Shown here in pieces: positions 1 to 6,548 of a stretch of 6,548 bases of DNA. The notes beneath the pieces are model-generated. The model was not told the DNA's origin. It did not search any database and was given only the letters and a program-made list of their open reading frames with translations. A program made the position numbers and the translations under genes. The number at the start of each line of letters is the position of its first letter. Within the stretch, counting starts at the first letter, position 1. The DNA lies in assembly GCA_023420745.1 (NCBI GenBank), contig JAEZVQ010000185.1, positions 1 to 6,548 of the forward strand. Direction: 5' to 3'. The DNA comes from Actinomycetes bacterium. Lineage in GTDB: Bacteria; Actinomycetota; Actinomycetes; Actinomycetales; Actinomycetaceae.

Positions 1-302
1 TACCCGAACAGGTTGCTTCGATTTGGGCGGGTACTCACGGGTATCTCGACGACATTCCGGTGGCTTCCGTGTCGCGATTTGAACGCGGAATGCTCGACTA
101 CCTCGCCTCACGCACCGAAGTGCTGGCGACGATCGCCTCAACCGGTCTCCTCGAGGACGATACTGAGGCGGCGTTGAAAGCCGGGGTGGAAGCCTTCCAC
201 CACTCATTCGTATCCTCGGAGGGGCTGGGCAGCGAGGGCGACGCCGGTGAGGTTGAAGCCGCGATGACGCAAGAACAAATCGTGAGGAATAAGAAAGCCT
301 GA
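1..302 (+). CDS. atpA: ATP synthase F1 subunit alpha, C-terminal fragment
   Basis: This is the last 99 codons of the alpha subunit of the F1F0 ATP synthase, the non-catalytic nucleotide-binding subunit that alternates with beta in the membrane-attached F1 head. The reading frame is open from base 3 and ends at TGA 300-302. The first visible residues, PEQVASIWAGTHGYLDD, match the conserved C-terminal helical domain of alpha. They are followed by the usual VxRFE...LDYL pattern and a variable acidic stretch ending in NKKA. The Walker motifs and N-terminal domain lie outside the window. The stop codon is two bases before the gamma ATG, so the genes are cotranscribed and probably translationally coupled. 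Identity rests on the C-terminal sequence and the following gamma, beta and epsilon genes. Confidence 0.95.
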   Translation, partial: PEQVASIWAGTHGYLDDIPVASVSRFERGMLDYLASRTEVLATIASTGLLEDDTEAALKAGVEAFHHSFVSSEGLGSEGDAGEVEAAMTQEQIVRNKKA

Positions 303-304
303 CG

Positions 305-2700
<2,396 letters not shown>

Positions 2701-2701
2701 G

Positions 2702-2983
2702 ATGGCGTCGTCAGCGACACATCTCCAAGTCGAGGTCGTCACGCGAACGGAGCGCCTCTGGCACGGGGTCGCCACCTCGGTGAGTGTCCCGGCAATTGAG
2801 GGTGAACTCGGAATCCTCGTCAATCGCGCGCCGATTCTTGCCGTCCTGCGTGAGGGGCGCGGGCGAATCGCTGTCGAGGGCGGTGATCCGATGGCATTCC
2901 ACACCTCAGGTGGTTTCGTGTCGGTCGACTCGAATTTCGTCACCATCGTGTGCGAATCTGCTGAGATCGTCGCCGGCAGCTGA
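2702..2983 (+). CDS. atpC: ATP synthase F1 subunit epsilon, short form
   Basis: This is a 93-residue epsilon subunit, which sits at the foot of the central stalk and helps join gamma to the c-ring. Residues from about LQVEVVTRTERLWHG to the end form the N-terminal beta-sandwich domain, with the hallmark EGELGILVNRAPILAVL and the closing AFHTSGGFVSVD and VTIVCESAE strands. Family members of about 120-140 residues add two C-terminal helices that can insert into F1 and block ATP hydrolysis. Here the TGA at 2981-2983 comes right after the sandwich, so that domain is missing. Short epsilons occur in several actinobacteria, so this is probably natural rather than a truncation; no coding remnant continues in frame. 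A good ribosome site, GGAGAAGG at 2688-2695, lies inside the end of beta, six bases before the ATG. Confidence 0.93.
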   Translation: MASSATHLQVEVVTRTERLWHGVATSVSVPAIEGELGILVNRAPILAVLREGRGRIAVEGGDPMAFHTSGGFVSVDSNFVTIVCESAEIVAGS

Positions 2984-3001
2984 GACGGAGCCAAACGGGA
3001 G

Positions 3002-3007
3002 TAGAGT
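3002..3007 (+). promoter_or_regulatory. possible -10 box upstream of the DUF2550 gene
   Basis: TAGAGT fits the actinobacterial TAnnnT -10 pattern. It would give a transcript start near 3014 and a leader of about 35 bases containing the AGGAG-type ribosome site. No good -35 hexamer is visible; TGAGAC at 2981-2986 has a spacer of only 15. Read-through from the atp operon is equally possible. Confidence 0.3.
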
Positions 3008-3048
3008 AGGAACACTACACCGTTCGTGCGAGAGGAGAGATCGTCGCC

Positions 3049-3456
3049 ATGTCTGCGCTCAGCATCATCATTGCTTTGATCCTTCTCATCCTCGCCGTGG
3101 CGGTGGTTGCCTGTCTCATCCTCCTCATCCGTTTACGTATGATCGGTCGCATCGTCGGGACGTTCGACTGCTGGATGCGCCCGGATCTCGGTGCGGGTTG
3201 GTCGTCCGGTCTGGCACGTTTCGGGCGCGACGATCTCCAGTGGTTTCGCCTCGTCGGTTTTTTCTACGGTCCCCAGCTGCGGTTGCCGCGGCTGGGGATG
3301 CGTGTGTCAACACCGATCAGTAAGGACGCCGATAATGTCGTCGTTGAAGTGACGTCAAATGGGCAGGTTGTTCAGTTCGCCATGCGTGAAGAGTGGTACA
3401 ACGGGCTGGTCTCGTGGGTCGAATCCTCGGAGCCACTCCACCGCTATCATTACTAG
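3049..3456 (+). CDS. DUF2550 family membrane protein
   Basis: This encodes a 135-residue protein of the actinobacterial DUF2550 family, function unknown. A single strongly hydrophobic helix at about residues 4-26 (rich in Ile, Leu, Val, Ala) is followed by RLRMIGR, so the basic flank should hold the rest of the protein in the cytoplasm. The soluble part shows family features: FDCWMR, W-x-x-GLARFGRDDLQWFR with the following hydrophobic stretch, RLGMRVSTP, and a beta-rich tail ending in W-x-x-GLVSWVESSEP. The start ATG has GGAG at 3034-3037, 11 bases upstream. Genes of this family commonly follow the ATP synthase operon in actinobacteria, as here, 65 bases after epsilon. That is conserved context only; nothing in the sequence shows a part in ATP synthesis. 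The codons at 3271-3297 also form a strong hairpin. Confidence 0.88.
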   Translation: MSALSIIIALILLILAVAVVACLILLIRLRMIGRIVGTFDCWMRPDLGAGWSSGLARFGRDDLQWFRLVGFFYGPQLRLPRLGMRVSTPISKDADNVVVEVTSNGQVVQFAMREEWYNGLVSWVESSEPLHRYHY

Positions 3457-3506
3457 CCTCTGCATGATTGACATACCGACATTCGCCGGCGTGCGCGTCA
3501 GTGCGT

Positions 3507-3512
3507 TAGGGT
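3507..3512 (+). promoter_or_regulatory. -10 box placing the nucS transcript start at its GTG codon
   Basis: TAGGGT matches the TAnnnT -10 consensus. It is followed by exactly six bases (AGCCTG) and then the GTG start codon of nucS, so the expected first transcribed base is the G at 3519. No Shine-Dalgarno sequence lies before that GTG. The best upstream -35 candidate is TTCGCC at 3482-3487, with a long spacer of 19. The perfect TTGACA at 3468-3473 is too far away to pair with this box. Confidence 0.55.
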
Positions 3513-3518
3513 AGCCTG

Positions 3519-4217
3519 GTGCGACTCGTCATTGCTTGCTGTTCGGTTGATTATTCCGGTCGTCTCGATGCTCACCTGCCGATGGCGAAGCGTCTGATTA
3601 TGATCAAAGCCGACGGATCGGTGCTCATCCACACCGACGGCGGCTCCTACAAGCCCGCAAACTGGATGAGCGCACCGTGTTCACTGCGCATTGAAGAACC
3701 GAGTGACGATGAACGGGAGCTTGGCATCCGTGAGCGCTGGATTGTCGAGGCGGGAAAGAGTAACGACACGCTCGTGATTCGACTGGGCGAGGTTGACGTC
3801 GACATTAATGAAGCCTTCGGCGTCGACCCCGGTTTAGAAAAGGACGGCGTCGAGTCGCATCTTCAGCAGCTGCTTGCCGACCAGGTCGAGGAGATTCTTG
3901 GTGCAGGATGGCGGTTGATGCGCCGCGAATACCCCACAGCGATCGGCCCGGTCGACCTGCTGGTTCGCGACCCCCACGACCTGCCGGTGGCGATTGAAGT
4001 CAAGCGGCGCGGCGGAATTGACGGGGTTGAGCAGCTCACCCGCTACCTCGAGCTGATGGGGCGAGATCCGCTACTGTCGGGTCTTCGAGGGATTTTTGCC
4101 GCCCAAAGCATTACCCGCCAAGCACGTGTCCTCGCCGAGGATCGCGGTATTGAGTGCCTCATCCTCGACTACGACGCGATGCGCGGTATCGACGACGTTG
4201 CCTCGCGACTGTTTTGA
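3519..4217 (+). CDS. nucS: mismatch-specific endonuclease NucS/EndoMS
   Basis: This encodes a 232-residue homologue of NucS (EndoMS), which cuts both strands near mismatched bases. It provides mismatch repair in actinobacteria and archaea that lack MutS and MutL. The N-terminal dimerisation and DNA-binding domain starts [15 protein letters not shown] and contains the conserved [21 protein letters not shown]. The C-terminal RecB-like nuclease domain shows the PD-(D/E)xK core: D146 in GPVDLL, then E160 and K162 in AIEVKRRG, followed by the [12 protein letters not shown] helix. The end, ASRLF, resembles the short C-terminal motif reported to bind the beta clamp in Corynebacterium NucS. The GTG start is chosen because it begins the conserved MRLVIA block; there is no ribosome site, consistent with a leaderless message. 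A TGA ends the gene 91 bases before nagA. Confidence 0.96.
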   Translation: MRLVIACCSVDYSGRLDAHLPMAKRLIMIKADGSVLIHTDGGSYKPANWMSAPCSLRIEEPSDDERELGIRERWIVEAGKSNDTLVIRLGEVDVDINEAFGVDPGLEKDGVESHLQQLLADQVEEILGAGWRLMRREYPTAIGPVDLLVRDPHDLPVAIEVKRRGGIDGVEQLTRYLELMGRDPLLSGLRGIFAAQSITRQARVLAEDRGIECLILDYDAMRGIDDVASRLF

Positions 4218-4272
4218 CGAGCGCGACTGTCGATGCCGGCGTTCGCTAGGTGTCATACAGCCGTAGCGGTCG

Positions 4273-4302
4273 TTGCGTGAGGCGAGGGCAAGGGGGGACA
4301 AT
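4273..4302 (+). promoter_or_regulatory. probable nagA promoter
   Basis: TTGCGT at 4273-4278 and GACAAT at 4297-4302 are separated by 18 bases and resemble sigma-70-type -35 and -10 boxes. The -10 is followed by six bases and then the nagA ATG, the same geometry as at nucS, so the transcript could be leaderless. Against this, a purine run AGGGGGG at 4291-4297, 11 bases before the ATG, could act as a ribosome site on a longer transcript. Confidence 0.4.
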
Positions 4303-4308
4303 AGAGAT

Positions 4309-5526
4309 ATGGCTGAACGCACGGTGCTTCGCGGACGAATCGTTACTCCTCATGCCGTCATCGGTGATGGTGCGCTGATCTTTTCTGACACGATCGAAGC
4401 TGTGGGCGCGGCTGCTGAGGTTTTCGCGTCGCACCCCGACGCCGAATCACAGGCAACGATCGTCGACGGCTATATTCTTCCCGGTCTCGTTGACGTTCAC
4501 TGTCATGGGGGTGCGGGGGAGTCGTTCCCGAATGCGGAAACCGCTGAGCAGGCACTGACCGCAGTTCACGAACACCGCGCCCACGGGACGACCTCGCTGG
4601 TTGCCTCAACTGTCACCGCTGAGCCTGGTGAACTGCGTGCGCGCGCAGTGACTTTGACCCAGTTGTGCCGCGATGGAGAACTCGCGGGAATCCATTTCGA
4701 GGGGCCGTTTGTGTCAGTGGCGCGCTGTGGCGCCCAGGATCCGACCTACATTATTGACCCGGATCCGCAACTGACCAACGAGTTGCTCGACATCTGCGAT
4801 GGCTATTGCGTGACGATGACCGTGGCACCGGAAAAGCCGGGGGCTTTCGGTGACGGCTCAGTGGGGGACGTTCTCATTGACGGCGGCGCACTGCCATCAT
4901 GGGGGCACACTGATGCTGGTCCCAACGACGTGCGAGCGGCACTCCGGTGGTCGCGTGAAAAACTTGCTGCCACGCCGTCGCCGCGTTCGGCGCAGGTCAC
5001 CGCGACTCACCTGTTCAATGGAATGCGCCCGATCCACCACCGGGATCCCGGTCCGATTCCCGAGTTCATCGCTGACGCGGCGAGGGACGGTGCGATCCTC
5101 GAACTGATTGCTGACGGTGTCCACGTCGCGCCCTCGATGGTGCGTGCGGTGTACGAGACGATTGGGCGGGATGCGATCGTGTTCGTCACCGACGCGATGG
5201 CGGCAGCAGGCATGGCCGATGGTCACTACGAGCTCGGTCCTCAGGCGGTGATCGTCGATCACGGGGTGGCGCGTCTCGCTGACGGTGGATCCATCGCCGG
5301 CGGGACGTCGCACCTCATCGATCAGGTGCGTTTGCTGGTATCGGAGGTCGATATGCCGCTCGTCGACGTCGTCTATATGGCATCGGCTCAAGGGGCACGC
5401 ATCCTCGGTGACGACACCATCGGAAGTCTCGCGGTTGGCAAACGCGCCGATGTCCTCGTTACCTCCGATTCTCTCCACCCGCAACGCGTGTTCCGAACCG
5501 GTGCGGAGTTTGTTCGCGAGGCGTGA
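4309..5526 (+). CDS. nagA: N-acetylglucosamine-6-phosphate deacetylase
   Basis: This encodes a 405-residue cytoplasmic amidohydrolase that removes acetate from N-acetylglucosamine 6-phosphate to give glucosamine 6-phosphate, used in amino-sugar catabolism and wall recycling. Visible motifs are the metal-binding HxH pair (H64, H66) in VDVHCHGG, metal-ligand glutamate E131 in HFEGPF, and H200 in WGHTDA. They are followed by H234 in ATHLFNGM, H272 in ADGVHVAP and the catalytic aspartate D295 in VTDAM, with a C-terminal GKRADVLV strand. E. coli NagA lacks the HxH pair, so this form may bind two metals. It has about 13 extra residues between H200 and H234, and Gln143 in GAQDP where E. coli has a histidine. 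ATG 4309 is preferred over the in-frame TTG at 4273, which lies in the promoter. The stop overlaps the next gene. No nagB is present in the window. Confidence 0.95.
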   Translation: MAERTVLRGRIVTPHAVIGDGALIFSDTIEAVGAAAEVFASHPDAESQATIVDGYILPGLVDVHCHGGAGESFPNAETAEQALTAVHEHRAHGTTSLVASTVTAEPGELRARAVTLTQLCRDGELAGIHFEGPFVSVARCGAQDPTYIIDPDPQLTNELLDICDGYCVTMTVAPEKPGAFGDGSVGDVLIDGGALPSWGHTDAGPNDVRAALRWSREKLAATPSPRSAQVTATHLFNGMRPIHHRDPGPIPEFIADAARDGAILELIADGVHVAPSMVRAVYETIGRDAIVFVTDAMAAAGMADGHYELGPQAVIVDHGVARLADGGSIAGGTSHLIDQVRLLVSEVDMPLVDVVYMASAQGARILGDDTIGSLAVGKRADVLVTSDSLHPQRVFRTGAEFVREA

Positions 5527-5816
5527 AAGGGAAGCGCTCGCGGAAACGTGACTATCGTGGCGGTCACGTGCCTCTCCACATGGGGCGGTTGCGGTCGCTG
5601 CCGCGAAGCGTCAGCCACGGCGACAACACCTACGTCGTGCAGCATGTGTCGGCTGCGAAGAAGCCCTATACCTGTCCCGGGTGTTTTCGCGAGGTGACTG
5701 TCGGTACGGCACACGTGGTGGCGTGGCGCGACAGTGCGCCATTCGGTTGGGATACCGGTGTGGAGACCCGGCGCCACTGGCACACCTCCTGCTGGGAGCG
5801 TCACCGGCGCCTGTGA
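5523..5816 (+). CDS. small zinc-ribbon-like protein, function unknown
   Basis: This is a 97-residue basic protein that I do not assign to a function. Similar short proteins in actinobacteria are often labelled 'ATP/GTP-binding protein', a name for which I see no support: there is no P-loop. The N-terminal 30 residues are rich in Arg and Lys (KGKRSRKRDYRGG). The core has C51-x2-C54 in YTCPGC, a beta-like GTAHVVAW with H64, and a RRHWHTSCW ending with H85, H87 and C90. This spacing suggests a bound zinc ion and looks like an HNH-type fold without an obvious complete nuclease active site. The GTG start at 5523 overlaps the nagA stop (GTGA), so translation is probably coupled to nagA, although a shared function is not implied. 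The next gene, mutY, converges on it. It is a credible gene because the Cys/His pattern is compact and family-like. Confidence 0.75.
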   Translation: MKGKRSRKRDYRGGHVPLHMGRLRSLPRSVSHGDNTYVVQHVSAAKKPYTCPGCFREVTVGTAHVVAWRDSAPFGWDTGVETRRHWHTSCWERHRRL

Positions 5817-5844
5817 CCCCAGCCCGGACATTCCTCCCTCCTCT

Positions 5845-5909
5845 GTAGGCTCTGTCTTGCGCAGAATCTGTGACGCACCGTTGCGGATCCTGTACAAGAC
5901 AGAGCCTAC
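5845..5909. repeat. long inverted repeat between convergent genes
   Basis: GTAGGCTCTGTCTTG at 5845-5859 is repeated as its exact reverse complement at 5895-5909. The inner sequence also pairs: bases 5861-5874 with 5880-5893, with G-T wobbles. The whole forms a stem of about 30 positions with two C/A mismatches (5860/5894 and 5865/5889) and a five-base loop, GCACC, at 5875-5879. A further six-base pair (CCTCCC 5833-5838 with GGGAGG 5921-5926) lies outside it. There is no T-run on either side, so it is not a classical intrinsic terminator, though its place between two converging genes suggests it may end both transcripts. The arms starting GGCTCTGTC resemble, from memory, the ends of ISL3-type elements, so it may be a small non-autonomous (MITE-like) element. 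No flanking 8-base direct repeat is visible. Confidence 0.85.
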
Positions 5910-5932
5910 GAATTGGGTAGGGGAGGTAGGTG

Positions 5933-6548
5933 TTAGCTAGGGAATGCGATCGCCCCGTCGAGGATTTCAATCAGCCCATCGGATTCGAGTGCGGCGATGA
6001 TCCGGCGAGCACGAGCATGATCGCCGTGCTCATCAGTGGCTGCGGTGATCGCGTCCTCGATTGACACGACTGACTGCTTGCGTTGATGAGCTGCACGGAG
6101 CATCGCCATCACCCGACCACGCAGCTGCCGGTCAGTGCCGTGCCACGCCTGGGTCACCTGCCGACCTTCACGCAGCATGGGATACCCGTGGTGACGCCAC
6201 CGGCACCACTGCGAAATCACGCATTCGTCGCACTTCGGAGTTCGCGCGACACAGTGCAGGGCACCGAACTCCATGATCGCTGAACACCACTCGACCGAAC
6301 CGTTGACCGCGTCGTTAACTGTGTGCTCAACTGTTCCGGACAAACGATCCTTGCCGCCGGGCGCCGGTGGCATGAGAATGACCGCCCGCTCCCGATCAAC
6401 TCTGCGCGTACTCGACGCGGGCGCGGCAACTCCGCCGAGAACTCGAGCGAGAACACGGCGCACATTCGTGTCAATGACGGGAACAGCCTCACCGTAAGCG
6501 AAGGTCGCGACAGCACTTGCCGTGTAGTCACCGCAACCGGGAAGACGC
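5933..6548 (-). CDS. mutY: A/G-specific adenine glycosylase MutY, 5' end outside window
   Basis: This is the last 204 codons of MutY, the base-excision enzyme that removes adenine mispaired with 8-oxoguanine. Reading the minus strand from the right edge, the frame opens inside the helix-hairpin-helix LPGCGDYTASA and continues to VPVIDTNVRR. The catalytic aspartate there is encoded at 6470-6472. The iron-sulphur cluster site C-x6-C-x2-C-x5-C is intact (Cys codons at 6251, 6230, 6221 and 6203, low coordinates). Comparison with E. coli suggests about 110 N-terminal residues, including the catalytic glutamate, lie off the window. The part between the aspartate and the first cluster cysteine is about 19 residues longer than in E. 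coli. After the cluster comes a short winged-helix-like tail (RQLRGRVMAML to DGLIEILDG) instead of a NUDIX-type 8-oxoG domain, as is usual in actinobacteria. The stop is TAA at 5933-5935. Confidence 0.95.
   Translation of the reverse strand, partial: RLPGCGDYTASAVATFAYGEAVPVIDTNVRRVLARVLGGVAAPASSTRRVDRERAVILMPPAPGGKDRLSGTVEHTVNDAVNGSVEWCSAIMEFGALHCVARTPKCDECVISQWCRWRHHGYPMLREGRQVTQAWHGTDRQLRGRVMAMLRAAHQRKQSVVSIEDAITAATDEHGDHARARRIIAALESDGLIEILDGAIAFPS

Noticed and set aside
3468..3473. Perfect TTGACA -35 hexamer upstream of nucS
   Set aside because: No TAnnnT box lies 16-19 bases downstream, and the real -10 candidate is 33 bases away, so it cannot pair with it.
4218..4258. Possible terminator hairpin after nucS
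   Set aside because: Only a four-base AGCG/CGCT pairing and a GCCGGC palindrome were found, with no T-run; too weak to call.
4897..5484. 195-codon minus-strand open frame inside nagA
   Set aside because: Opposite conserved NagA motifs; no independent ribosome site or family pattern.
5388..5897. 169-codon minus-strand open frame covering the small zinc-like gene and part of the inverted repeat
   Set aside because: The plus-strand frame has the compact Cys/His pattern and a start coupled to nagA; this one has neither and would begin inside the repeat.

Overview
This window looks like chromosomal core sequence from a moderately high-GC actinobacterium. The evidence is the gene set and order: the F1 ATP synthase tail (alpha, gamma, beta, epsilon), then a DUF2550 membrane protein, then the actinobacterial/archaeal-type mismatch endonuclease NucS. 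A short epsilon subunit and the lack of a cobalamin gene between DUF2550 and nucS would fit the Actinomycetaceae or a related family. That family placement is inference; the genus cannot be read from the sequence.

Layout. Positions 1-302 hold the 3' end of atpA (its 5' part lies outside the window). It is followed almost without gaps by atpG (305-1234), atpD (1258-2700) and atpC (2702-2983), one transcription unit whose promoter is upstream of the window. After 65 bases comes a one-pass membrane protein of the DUF2550 family (3049-3456). After 62 bases comes nucS (3519-4217), with a -10 box placed so that transcription would begin at its GTG start codon. After 91 bases comes nagA (4309-5526). 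Its stop codon overlaps the GTG start of a small cysteine/histidine-rich protein (5523-5816). The right end carries the 3' two thirds of mutY on the minus strand (5933-6548, 5' end outside the window). mutY converges on the small gene across a 116-base gap that contains a long, nearly perfect inverted repeat.

How the genes fit together. The left half makes the catalytic head and rotor shaft of the membrane ATP synthase. DUF2550 is a frequent neighbour of this operon in actinobacteria but has no known function. NucS and MutY are both mutation-avoidance enzymes: NucS cuts mismatched DNA in bacteria lacking MutS/MutL, and MutY removes adenine opposite 8-oxoguanine. NagA deacetylates N-acetylglucosamine 6-phosphate, linking amino-sugar uptake and wall recycling to central metabolism.

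I see no phage, CRISPR, toxin-antitoxin or other defence cassette, and no clearly new multi-gene system. The points most worth a second look are the long inverted repeat in the convergent gap (a possible MITE-like element with ISL3-like ends, or a bidirectional terminator), the probable leaderless start of nucS, the small zinc-ribbon-like protein coupled to nagA, and the epsilon subunit lacking its C-terminal helical domain.
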